NCBI RefSeq assembly: GCF_011395035.1
Contig: NZ_CP024768.1
Location: forward strand, 3,819,865-3,883,864
Reading direction: 5' to 3'
Source of the DNA: Pantoea cypripedii
Lineage (GTDB): Bacteria; Pseudomonadota; Gammaproteobacteria; Enterobacterales; Enterobacteriaceae
DNA: 64,000 nt
This document shows, piece by piece, positions 1-7,006 of the stretch. The stretch's first letter is position 1, and each line of letters opens with the position of its first letter. Both the position numbers and the translations under genes were made by a program. The notes below the pieces were generated by a model. The model searched no databases. It worked only from the letters and a program-made list of their open reading frames with translations, and was not told where the DNA came from.

Positions 1-1
1 C

Positions 2-109
2 GACCAGCTGCTGGTCACACGTATCGATGAGCGCCCGCCGGTGCTGAATGTCGCTAAAAATGCGGGGACTGATGCAGATGACAGCTCCTCTGTGGAAAAC
101 GCGCGATGA
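2..109 (+). CDS. ytfL: YtfL/PaeA-type CorC/HlyC membrane protein, C-terminal end only
   Basis: Only the last 35 codons are inside the window; the start lies upstream. The frame reads DQLLVTRIDERPP and ends at a TGA at 107-109. The ID-LLVTRI pattern matches the end of the CorC/HlyC-type C-terminal domain. The next genes are ytfK and ytfJ in the same relative order and orientation as in E. coli, which is the main reason for the name. In E. coli the protein is an inner-membrane cadaverine/putrescine exporter with DUF21 and CBS domains, none of which is visible here. The stop codon lies inside a REP-like palindrome (101-122), so the last residues may have been altered by the repeat. Identity is inferred from position and a short tail. 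Confidence 0.7.
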   Translation, partial: DQLLVTRIDERPPVLNVAKNAGTDADDSSSVENAR

Positions 110-122
110 ATCGCGCCGCGAC
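101..122 (-). repeat. REP-like palindrome overlapping the ytfL stop
   Basis: GCGCGAT-GA-ATCGCGC is followed by CGCGAC. On the minus strand it reads GTCGCGGCGCGATTCATCGC, a near match to the GTAGCGGCGCGATTTATCGC form seen at 1238-1261 and 11768-11826. It covers the stop codon of the upstream gene. Confidence 0.6.
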
Positions 123-130
123 AAAAATTC

Positions 131-155
131 AGGGCGCCATCGGCGCCCTTTCTTT
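131..155. terminator. Bidirectional terminator between ytfL and ytfK
   Basis: Stem AGGGCGCC/GGCGCCCT (131-138 with 142-149) with a 3-nt loop. It is followed by TTCTTTT on the plus strand and, reading the other way, by GAATTTTTG. It therefore serves the converging ytfL and ytfK transcripts. Confidence 0.85.
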
Positions 156-158
156 TGC

Positions 159-365
159 TTAGTTGTACTCAGCTTGTAGTCGCAGTACCTGGCGGTTGAT
201 TTCAGACATCACGCTCAGATGCTGTATGTCTTTGACGCGAGGGATAAGCACCTTCCCTTTATCGAATTCGAATGCGCCTACGTCCTTGATATACAACCTT
301 CCTTTAAATAGCGTTTTTACGTATTTCGCAATTTGCAGCGGATTATAACGCTGGAAGATCTTCAT
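159..365 (-). CDS. ytfK: YtfK stringent-response modulator
   Basis: A 68-residue protein of the DUF1107/YtfK family, the usual full length. In E. coli YtfK binds SpoT and tips its balance toward (p)ppGpp synthesis during phosphate or fatty-acid starvation. The sequence keeps the family's basic N-terminal half (MKIFQRYNPLQIAKYVKTLF) and the C-terminal SEINRQVLRLQAE helix. It is a single gene, converging on ytfL and divergent from ytfJ, separated from ytfJ by about 315 bp. E. coli ytfK is controlled by PhoB. A weak PHO-like stretch on the minus strand at 503-519 does not have the standard spacing, so regulation is not demonstrated here. Confidence 0.92.
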   Translation of the reverse strand: MKIFQRYNPLQIAKYVKTLFKGRLYIKDVGAFEFDKGKVLIPRVKDIQHLSVMSEINRQVLRLQAEYN

Positions 366-682
366 GTTGTTCTAACTCCTGTACAGAAATAAAACGCTTC
401 TTCGTTGCCAAAATCGGTACGAGCCCATGAAGCGCAAATGAGGCCTAAACTATAGAACATCCTGCGCTGCGGATGTTCCGAAAAAATGAATTTTTTACTG
501 AATTGACACATCATTACAGAACACTCTGTTATCGAGCTCACAGAATCCAGTATAAACCTTCAGTGATTAAGGAATTGTGGCGTCGGTTACAAAGCTGTTA
601 ACTCGTCGCGACAGGGCGCATCATCCACGCTTAATATTGCAGGAACATGACCAACTGGTCGGATCACCAAGGAGCCACATTT

Positions 683-1237
683 ATGCGATTGCCACACATG
701 GTGTTAGCACTGGCACTACTTCTGCCCAATCTCGCTGCGGCACATCTGTTCAAACAAGGCGAGCGTGTCCCTGCGGTCGGCGTCAATGACAAAGGGGAAC
801 TGATCTACCTTCAGGACAAGTTCAGCTATCGTCCGTGGAATAGCGCGCAGCTGGTAGGCAAAGTGCGCGTCATCATGCATATCGCCGGGCGTTCTTCAGC
901 GAAAGAAATGAATGCAGCATTGATTGAAGCCATTAAAGCCGCCAAATTGCCACACGACCGCTACCAGACCACCACCGTGGTCAATACTGACGATGCCATC
1001 CCCGGCACCGGCATGTTTGTGCGCAGCAGTATCGAAAGCAATAAACAGCAGTATCCGTGGTCGCAATTCATTGTCGATAGCAATGGCAACGCGCGCAAAG
1101 CCTGGCAGCTGGAGGAAGGAGGCTCCGCAATTGTGGTGCTGGATAAGAATGGACGGGTGCAATACGCCAAAGATGGCGCACTGACGCAGCAGGAAGTTCA
1201 GCAGGTGATCACGTTACTGCATAAGCTGCTGTCGTAA
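683..1237 (+). CDS. ytfJ: YtfJ periplasmic protein
   Basis: A 184-residue protein of the YtfJ family (YtfJ_HI0045), whose biochemical role is not established. The start at 683 is preferred over an in-frame ATG at 647. It has AAGGAG seven bases upstream, gives the E. coli length of 184, and begins a clear signal peptide (MRLPHMVLALALLLPNLAAA, then HLF). The mature part contains a thioredoxin-like pattern (VRVIMHIAGRSSAKEMN) but no CxxC pair. It stands alone between ytfK and cysQ. A REP palindrome follows the stop directly and there is no U-tract terminator. Confidence 0.93.
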   Translation: MRLPHMVLALALLLPNLAAAHLFKQGERVPAVGVNDKGELIYLQDKFSYRPWNSAQLVGKVRVIMHIAGRSSAKEMNAALIEAIKAAKLPHDRYQTTTVVNTDDAIPGTGMFVRSSIESNKQQYPWSQFIVDSNGNARKAWQLEEGGSAIVVLDKNGRVQYAKDGALTQQEVQQVITLLHKLLS

Positions 1238-1261
1238 CGACGCGATAAATCGCGCCGCTAC
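1238..1261 (-). repeat. REP-like palindrome (GTAG family)
   Basis: Plus strand reads GACGCGATAAATCGCG then CCGCTAC. On the minus strand it has GTAG followed by CGGCGCGATTTATCGCG. It fills the 32-bp gap between convergent ytfJ and cysQ. Confidence 0.7.
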
Positions 1262-1269
1262 GGGATCGG

Positions 1270-2016
1270 CTAAAACAGGGAGACGCGGAAACCCGGGTTA
1301 AGGAAGGATTCTCGCGGTGCATAGTCGAGGGTCTTACCCTGCCAGTCATGCACATGCGCACCTGCGGCAATTGCCACTGCGTGTCCGGCACCGGTATCCC
1401 AGATGTTGGTCGGCCCAAAGCGTGGATAGAGCTGGGCTTTGCCTTCTGCCACCAGGCAGAATTTCAATGAGGAGCCGATGGCCGTTGTCTGGTGCTCGCC
1501 CAGCTGCTGCAGATACTCCTGCAGTTCTGCATCTTTGTCGAAATGTGAACGGCTCACCACCACCAACGGCGGACGCGCATCGCGGACATGAATTTGGGTT
1601 TTGTGTCCGCCCTCTTCTTTCCAGGCTTTGCCTTCAGCAGCAGAATAAAGCACGCCAATAGCCGGTGCGTAAACTACACCCAGCACCGGCTTTCCTTTTT
1701 CAATCAGCGCGATATTCACCGTGAACTCACCGTTGCGCTTGATAAACTCTTTGGTGCCATCGAGCGGATCGACCAGCCAGTAGCGCTGCCATTGCTGACG
1801 GATTTCCCAGGCTGGAGGATCTTCTTCGGACAGCACCGGGACTTCGGGCGTCAGGGCCTGTAGCCCACTCAGAATCACCTGATGTGCAGCGAGGTCGGCT
1901 GCCGTAACCGGCGAATCATCTGCCTTACGTTCGATGTCCATCGGCTGCGCGCCATCATAGACCTGCATAATCGCATCACCTGCGGCACGCGCCAGCTGGC
2001 AAATTTGCTCTAACAT
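1270..2016 (-). CDS. cysQ: 3'(2'),5'-bisphosphate nucleotidase CysQ
   Basis: A 248-residue enzyme that hydrolyses adenosine 3',5'-bisphosphate (PAP) to AMP, removing the by-product of sulfate assimilation. Membership of the FIG/IMPase superfamily is shown by the metal-binding residues SEED at 63-66, DPLDGTKE at 83-90, and the C-terminal WDTGAGHAVA motif. Length agrees with E. coli CysQ (246). In E. coli the divergent neighbour is cpdB; here cpdB is absent and a 450-bp gap leads to fklB. The ATG at 2016 is preceded on the minus strand by AGAAAAGAGGTGAAGA, a good ribosome-binding site. Confidence 0.96.
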   Translation of the reverse strand: MLEQICQLARAAGDAIMQVYDGAQPMDIERKADDSPVTAADLAAHQVILSGLQALTPEVPVLSEEDPPAWEIRQQWQRYWLVDPLDGTKEFIKRNGEFTVNIALIEKGKPVLGVVYAPAIGVLYSAAEGKAWKEEGGHKTQIHVRDARPPLVVVSRSHFDKDAELQEYLQQLGEHQTTAIGSSLKFCLVAEGKAQLYPRFGPTNIWDTGAGHAVAIAAGAHVHDWQGKTLDYAPRESFLNPGFRVSLF

Positions 2017-2442
2017 TCTTCACCTCTTTTCTGCTGAATCTGCTTGCTCGCTGCAAACAGCAAACCTGTAACTATTTTAGCAGGCGACCTGTTTATTCCG
2101 AGGTTCACGCCAGTCGCGGGAGCAATCTATTTTAATATCAATATCATAGTTCATTGTCTGCCACCACGTCTGAAACGCCAGAATTATCGACCTGCACTCA
2201 GACTTTTTCAGAAAATCACCGTCTCCGACCATCAGGAGCAGCCACAAAAGTTAAAAATGGGTTAAATCGTCTTCATTCTTCCCCGGATTATGATCTGGAA
2301 TTGCAACAATCAGCAGGGAAAAGGCCGTGTTGATGAGATGAAGGAAACAGTGAAGGGTTATACGCTGAAAATGCGTACAAAAAGTGCTGAAATAATCATC
2401 ACCTTGCTGGCGGGTGAATTTACAGCAGAAAGAAGAAATGAA
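2017..2442. other. Intergenic region between cysQ and fklB, possible gene remnant
   Basis: About 430 bp with no convincing gene. It occupies the place where E. coli carries cpdB through cycA. An open frame at 2290-2463 could encode 57 residues (MIWNCNNQQGKGRVDEMKET...), but it runs through the fklB terminator. The GKGRVDEMKETVKG stretch loosely recalls CsbD-type stress proteins, so a decayed copy is possible. Nothing else was recognised. Confidence 0.35.
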
Positions 2443-2460
2443 GGGCGGCAGCCGCCGCCC
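2443..2460 (-). terminator. Terminator downstream of fklB
   Basis: Perfect 7-bp stem GGGCGGC/GCCGCCC with a 4-nt loop, located 10 bases past the fklB stop. On the minus strand it is followed by TTCATTTCTTCTTT. Confidence 0.75.
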
Positions 2461-2470
2461 TGACTGCGTC

Positions 2471-3091
2471 TTACAGAATTTCCAGCAGCTCGACTTCGAA
2501 GATCAGCGTGCTGAATGGTGGGATCGATGCGCCAGCACCGCGCTCACCGTAGGCAATGTTGTGTGGGATCACCAGTTCCCATTTGGAGCCGACCGGCATC
2601 AGGGTCAGGGCTTCAATCCAGCCAGCGATGACGCCGCTAACCGGGAATTCTGCCGGTTCACCACGTGCCACAGAGCTATCAAACACGGTGCCATCGATCA
2701 GTTTACCGGTGTAGTGTACACGTACACGGTCCTGACGAGATGGGATAGCCCCATCACCCTGTTTGATGACGCTGAATTGCAGGCCTGATTCGGTGCTGCT
2801 CACGCCTTCACGCTGTGCGTTCTGATCGAGGAATTTCTGGCCTTCCGCCGCCATTGCCTGGACGCGCTCACGGCGCACGCCTTCCGCACGCTCGTGTACT
2901 TCACGCAGCGCACGATGTACCACATCAACCGGAACTGCCGGTGAATTCCCTTCCAGCGCGTCGCGCAGGCCCGCGAGCAGCGCTTCCGGCTGCAGACCCT
3001 GCAGTCCGGACTCCAGCAGCTGCTGGCCTACCTGTAAACCAATACCGTAACTTGCTTGTGCTTCGACGCTGTCGAATGAAGGGGTCGTCAT
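2471..3091 (-). CDS. fklB: FKBP-type peptidyl-prolyl isomerase FklB (FKBP22)
   Basis: A 206-residue cytoplasmic prolyl cis-trans isomerase, identical in length to E. coli FklB. Residues about 1-95 form the helical dimerisation arm typical of FKBP22. The FKBP domain follows, with VRVHYTGKLIDGTVFDSS and the closing FSTLIFEVELLEI. There is no signal peptide, unlike FkpA. The gene is monocistronic with its own terminator, divergent from ytfB. Confidence 0.95.
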   Translation of the reverse strand: MTTPSFDSVEAQASYGIGLQVGQQLLESGLQGLQPEALLAGLRDALEGNSPAVPVDVVHRALREVHERAEGVRRERVQAMAAEGQKFLDQNAQREGVSSTESGLQFSVIKQGDGAIPSRQDRVRVHYTGKLIDGTVFDSSVARGEPAEFPVSGVIAGWIEALTLMPVGSKWELVIPHNIAYGERGAGASIPPFSTLIFEVELLEIL

Positions 3092-3309
3092 CTTGATTCC
3101 TTAATCCCGGAGAAAAAAATAGAAACGGCAGCATAACAGCGCTGGCCGCTGGCGTAAAATCTCGCGCATCGCAGATGACATTTATCAGGGAAAGAGAAAC
3201 AATATACGGGTCAAAATTTTCAATGCTGGCAGGCACTTCGCGCCAGCATTGCCCATACTACATTTAAGGGAAGGATAAACCTTTCCACCGTCGAGATAAG
3301 AGAGAATAC

Positions 3310-3963
3310 ATGGGCCAGATCGCCCCACGACGTCGCAGGACGCGCACCCCGCGTACTTTACCCTGGTTGCGGAACTTGCTGCCGCAAGGCAAACGCCCGG
3401 TTACCAGTGAGGAGGAACCACGAATGGCTTCTGCTACCCCTTCCCGCCTGCCCGGCAGCCTGAGCCGTATCTGGCATTTGCTGGATAATGTCCGCTGGAT
3501 GGACCCACTACCTGCCTTGCACCGTCGCGGTATCGTGATTGCACTGGTGATTATCCTGCTGGCGTTTCTGTGGCCGTCCAGTACCCCTCAGTATCCGGTG
3601 GAGCGCCCGGTCAGCGATAACGCGGCTAAAGAGGTGCCGATGCAGGCGGATATTTATGACAACAACAACGCGCAAAACAACACGCCAAAAGCCGATTCAC
3701 AGGGTGAATGGCGCAGTTATACCGTGGCCTCAGGCCAGACGCTGGCACAGCTGTTCCGTGATAACAATTTGCCGGTGAGTGATGTGTTTGCCATGGCGCG
3801 GGTGGAAGGTAACGATCAGCCGCTGAGCGCCCTGCAGACGGGTCAGCAGGTGAAGATTCGCCAGAATGCGCAGGGAGTGGTGACTGGATTAACCGTCGAT
3901 AGCGGCAACGGCCCGGTACTGTTTACCCGTCAACCTGACGGCAGCTTTATCCGCGCGCAATAA
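3310..3963 (+). CDS. ytfB: YtfB, OapA-family cell-division/envelope protein
   Basis: Single-pass inner-membrane protein of the opacity-associated protein A family. E. coli YtfB binds glycans through its periplasmic domain and has a role at the septum. The order is: basic cytoplasmic segment, conserved MDPLPALHRRG, membrane helix (GIVIALVIILLAFLWP), a short polar linker, then a LysM-like OapA domain (WRSYTVASGQTLAQLF to the end, DGSFIRA). The start is uncertain. The frame opens at 3310 (217 aa, weak ribosome site). An internal ATG at 3424 has AGGAGG eight bases upstream and aligns with the E. coli N-terminus, giving 179 aa. The linker is much shorter than in the 212-residue E. coli protein. 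Confidence 0.88.
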   Translation: MGQIAPRRRRTRTPRTLPWLRNLLPQGKRPVTSEEEPRMASATPSRLPGSLSRIWHLLDNVRWMDPLPALHRRGIVIALVIILLAFLWPSSTPQYPVERPVSDNAAKEVPMQADIYDNNNAQNNTPKADSQGEWRSYTVASGQTLAQLFRDNNLPVSDVFAMARVEGNDQPLSALQTGQQVKIRQNAQGVVTGLTVDSGNGPVLFTRQPDGSFIRAQ

Positions 3964-3964
3964 C

Positions 3965-3995
3965 AAAAAAGCCGGCACAAGGCCGGCTTTTTCGC
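3965..3995. terminator. Bidirectional terminator between ytfB and rplI
   Basis: AAAGCCGGC/GCCGGCTTT stem with a 5-nt loop (3968-3990). It is flanked by an A-run on the left and T-run on the right, so it works for ytfB and for the rpsF operon coming the other way. Confidence 0.92.
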
Positions 3996-4009
3996 ATTAC
4001 CGAGTAAAA

Positions 4010-4459
4010 TTACTCAGCAACAACATTCACAACCAGTTTCGCGAATACTTCGCTATGAACCTGGAAGTCAACTTCGTGCTCACCGGTGGTGCGCAGAACG
4101 CCGTTCGGCAGACGAACTTCGCTCTTAGCCACTTCAACGCCAGCTGCAGTTACAGCGTCAGCGATGTCGCGAGTACCGATGGAACCGAACAGTTTACCTT
4201 CGTCGCCTGATTTAGACGCGATGGTAACGCTGCCCAGACCGTTGATTTTCTCAGCACGTGCGTTAGCAGCTGCCAGAACGTCAGCCAGTTTGGCTTCCAG
4301 TTCAGCGCGGCGCGCTTCGAAAAATTCAACGTTTTTCTTGGTAGCAGGAACAGCTTTACCCTGTGGAACCAGGAAGTTACGAGCGTAGCCCGCTTTAACG
4401 TTAACCTGATCACCCAGGCTGCCCAGGTTTGCTACTTTATCAAGCAGAATAACTTGCAT
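4010..4459 (-). CDS. rplI: 50S ribosomal protein L9
   Basis: A 149-residue ribosomal protein at the base of the L1 stalk, binding 23S rRNA. The N-terminal signature (MQVILLDKVANLGSLGDQV, GYARNFL) is followed by the long connecting helix (residues about 41-74) and the C-terminal domain. Same length as E. coli. Last gene of rpsF-priB-rpsR-rplI, 39 bases after rpsR, closed by the terminator at 3965-3995. Confidence 0.98.
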   Translation of the reverse strand: MQVILLDKVANLGSLGDQVNVKAGYARNFLVPQGKAVPATKKNVEFFEARRAELEAKLADVLAAANARAEKINGLGSVTIASKSGDEGKLFGSIGTRDIADAVTAAGVEVAKSEVRLPNGVLRTTGEHEVDFQVHSEVFAKLVVNVVAE

Positions 4460-4498
4460 TACCTTATCCTCTTAAAGTCGTTATTAGACAGCAACCGA

Positions 4499-5048
<550 letters not shown>

Positions 5049-5054
5049 AATGGA

Positions 5055-5450
5055 TTACTCTTCAGAATCCCCAGCATCTGAGTCATCTGCCGCTTCGTTA
5101 GCGAAATCTTCACGGCGTTCACGACGCTCGTCTTTCGCTTTAACCATCGGAGATGCTTCAGTTACCGCGTGCTTAACGCGCATAACCATGCTGCGGATAA
5201 CGGCGTCGTTGAAGCGGAAGTTCGTTTCCAGCTCGTCAATCACTTCCTGCGGCGCTTCTACGTTCAGCAGAACATAGTGTGCTTTGTGCAGTTTGTTGAT
5301 CGGGTAAGCCAGCTGACGGCGGCCCCAGTCTTCCAGACGGTGGATCGTGCCCTGTGCACCAGTGATAGCACCAGTGTAACGCTCGATCATGCCCGGAACC
5401 TGTTCGCTCTGGTCAGGATGGACCATAAATACGATTTCGTAATGACGCAT
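5055..5450 (-). CDS. rpsF: 30S ribosomal protein S6
   Basis: A 131-residue 30S protein that binds S18 and 16S rRNA. MRHYEIVFMVHPDQSEQVPGMIERY and the GRRQLAYPINKLHKAHYVL block are typical. The acidic tail ends DDSDAGDSEE, the kind of C-terminus that RimK extends with glutamates. First gene of the operon. It has a strong ribosome site (AAGGAG) and is preceded by a structured leader and a sigma-70 promoter at 5586-5614. Confidence 0.98.
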   Translation of the reverse strand: MRHYEIVFMVHPDQSEQVPGMIERYTGAITGAQGTIHRLEDWGRRQLAYPINKLHKAHYVLLNVEAPQEVIDELETNFRFNDAVIRSMVMRVKHAVTEASPMVKAKDERRERREDFANEAADDSDAGDSEE

Positions 5451-5519
5451 CGAAATTGCTCCTTACGGATTATTCAGCCTCCTGTCAGGGTCAGCTGCGG
5501 CCCACGGAAGCAAGGAACG
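5451..5519 (-). promoter_or_regulatory. rpsF leader, probable S6:S18 binding mRNA motif
   Basis: The minus-strand leader contains GGGCCGCAGCTGACC, AGGAGGCTGAATAATCCG and TAAGGAGC just before the rpsF ATG. These are the conserved blocks of the enterobacterial rpsF leader, where the S6:S18 complex binds an S18-site mimic around a CCG and blocks translation. Assignment rests on remembered E. coli similarity, not on a computed fold. Confidence 0.6.
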
Positions 5520-5585
5520 TTATAGGTTGTGATTCATCTAATAAATGAAACACACCTCTGAATGCAGCTGAAAAATTGACGCGTA

Positions 5586-5614
5586 ATCATACTGACGTTA
5601 CCCGTTAAACTCAA
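5586..5614 (-). promoter_or_regulatory. Sigma-70 promoter of the rpsF operon
   Basis: On the minus strand TTGAGT (5609-5614) is separated by exactly 17 bases from TATGAT (5586-5591). Transcription would begin near 5579, giving a leader of about 130 nt. Confidence 0.7.
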
Positions 5615-5838
5615 GCGCACAATTCATCAAATTGCCTGCCGCGTGCCAGATGATGTCACCTTTTGTGCTAAGGGTGACAATTCAGGGAGTTAAGCGGCGT
5701 TTTATCAAAATGACTGAACAAGGTGTTCAACAGGGTTGGCTGGCAGCAATGTGGTGAAGAACTAAACTATTTATGGGCGCAACGGTTTAGCTTGTCGTTG
5801 GCGTCTGAGAGTGAATTCCCTGTAGTGAGGAGTCGATT
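5615..5838. other. Intergenic region upstream of the small secreted protein gene
   Basis: No gene seen. It holds two dyads: TGTCACC/GGTGACA (5654-5660 with 5673-5679) and an operator-like TGAACA-AGG-TGTTCA (5715-5729). E. coli has yjfY and the ula regulon at this position; both are missing here. Confidence 0.5.
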
Positions 5839-6045
5839 ATGAGAAGTATCGTCATCGCCACTTTACTGGGTCTCTTCCTGTCTACCCCCGCTTTTGCCAG
5901 CTCAACTGACTATGCGCAACAGATGAGAAGTAACAGCAGCAAAGCGGCATCAGGCTATGTCTACGTCAACCGACTGGGTGCCCCCAGTGATAACCACACC
6001 GGGGCCAACAGTAGCGCGGCTGAACGGTTGTCGTCACAGCTGTAG
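5839..6045 (+). CDS. Small secreted protein of unknown function
   Basis: A 68-residue protein I do not recognise. A signal peptide is clear: MRSIVIATLLGLFLSTPAFA followed by SS, an AFA-type signal peptidase I site. The mature part of about 48 residues is rich in Ser, Ala and Asn, lacks cysteine, and shows no membrane segment. It is not a DUF1471 (YhcN/YjfY) protein, although yjfY is the E. coli neighbour at this location. A ribosome site (GTGAGGAG) and a following terminator support a real, separately transcribed gene. Confidence 0.7.
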   Translation: MRSIVIATLLGLFLSTPAFASSTDYAQQMRSNSSKAASGYVYVNRLGAPSDNHTGANSSAAERLSSQL

Positions 6046-6060
6046 TCCGGTATGTCGTAA

Positions 6061-6095
6061 CGGGCTGGCAGTGTCTTGCCAGCCCGAATTATTTT
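6061..6095 (+). terminator. Terminator of the small secreted protein gene
   Basis: Perfect 10-bp stem CGGGCTGGCA/TGCCAGCCCG (6061-6070 with 6077-6086) and 6-nt loop, followed by AATTATTTT. It touches the stop of convergent yjfP. Confidence 0.8.
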
Positions 6096-6844
6096 CACAG
6101 GTGATGTTTGAAAAAACTCACCAGCGCACCCAGCGCTGAAGGTGTGATTTTGTGGCCGATCTGCTTTTCCGACAGGTAAGTGACGCGCCCATCCAGCTGT
6201 GCTTCACGTAGCGCTTTTTCCAGCCGCACCGTTTCCGCGAACGGCACCACCTCATCAGCTTCCCCGTGCCACAGCAGCAGTGGACGATTGGCCAGCTTAT
6301 CCAGCTGCTGGCTGGGATCGTAACCCGCTAACGGTGCCAGTCGGGCGGCAAAAGCTTCTTTCTGTTCCGGCGTGCGGGCCACCAGCGGCGGGAACAGCGT
6401 GTGGCTCAGTTGCATAAAATAGCCCGATCCCATCATACAGGCGACGCTGTGAATCTGCGGATAACGCGCCATCGCCCCGAGTGCCGTCATCCCGCCCATT
6501 GATGCGCCAGCCACGGCAAAGCGATCATCGGCAATCCAGTCATTGGCGCGCAGCGCGGCTTCCAGTAGCGGCACTTCATCGATGTTTTTTCTCAGGATTT
6601 CCCAGAAATGCGTCATCCGGGTTTCCGTATCACCGTTATAACGGGCGCCATGCATGTCTGCATCCGGCATCACCACGCGAAACCCAGCCTGAGCGAGGGC
6701 AACCGCAAAGTAGCTGTACACCTCTTTTGACGAGGTGAAGCCATGGTAAAACAGTACGGTCGGTAAACGCGCCTGCCGCTGTCCGGACGGTGCCGCGTGG
6801 ATGCACTGAATCCCTGCCAGTGTTTCCGTTGCCAGTTCAATCAT
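6095..6844 (-). CDS. yjfP: YjfP alpha/beta-hydrolase esterase
   Basis: A 249-residue serine hydrolase; E. coli YjfP is a carboxylesterase on short acyl substrates. The nucleophile elbow GASMGG places the catalytic Ser at 115. HGFTSS near residue 34 is the oxyanion region, and HGEADEVVP and IGHKITP supply the likely Asp and His. The start at 6844 is chosen over 6871: CGGAGG sits five bases upstream and the length then equals E. coli. In E. coli the gene adjoins bsmA and ulaR; here a chemoreceptor gene separates it from bsmA. Confidence 0.93.
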   Translation of the reverse strand: MIELATETLAGIQCIHAAPSGQRQARLPTVLFYHGFTSSKEVYSYFAVALAQAGFRVVMPDADMHGARYNGDTETRMTHFWEILRKNIDEVPLLEAALRANDWIADDRFAVAGASMGGMTALGAMARYPQIHSVACMMGSGYFMQLSHTLFPPLVARTPEQKEAFAARLAPLAGYDPSQQLDKLANRPLLLWHGEADEVVPFAETVRLEKALREAQLDGRVTYLSEKQIGHKITPSALGALVSFFKHHL

Positions 6845-6856
6845 GTCGCCTCCGTT

Positions 6857-6875
6857 GAGAATGATTATCACCTGC
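6857..6875. promoter_or_regulatory. Candidate Fur-box-like site upstream of yjfP
   Basis: GAGAATGATTATCACCTGC agrees with the 19-bp Fur consensus at 14 positions. It ends 13 bases before the yjfP start codon. Weak, single-site evidence. Confidence 0.3.
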
Positions 6876-6942
6876 TCACAGTGTAAACCCTGTGCCCTGA
6901 AACGCGAGTCACTTCACATTTTCGTGCGAATAATTTCCACCC

Positions 6943-6969
6943 TAAACCTTTTCCCTAAATTGCCGTTGA
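6943..6969 (+). promoter_or_regulatory. Sigma-28 (FliA) promoter of the chemoreceptor gene
   Basis: TAAA (6943-6946), exactly 15 bases, then GCCGTTGA (6962-6969). The flagellar sigma-28 consensus is TAAA-N15-GCCGATAA. It lies 37 bases before the start codon and fits class-III chemotaxis gene control. Confidence 0.75.
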
Positions 6970-7006
6970 TCGTGTATCCCCTCATCCATATCAACATAGG
7001 TACTTT

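Noticed and set aside
503..519. PHO-box-like stretch upstream of ytfK (minus strand)
   Set aside because: The half-sites CTGTAAT and TGTCAA are three rather than four bases apart and it is about 140 bp from the start codon.
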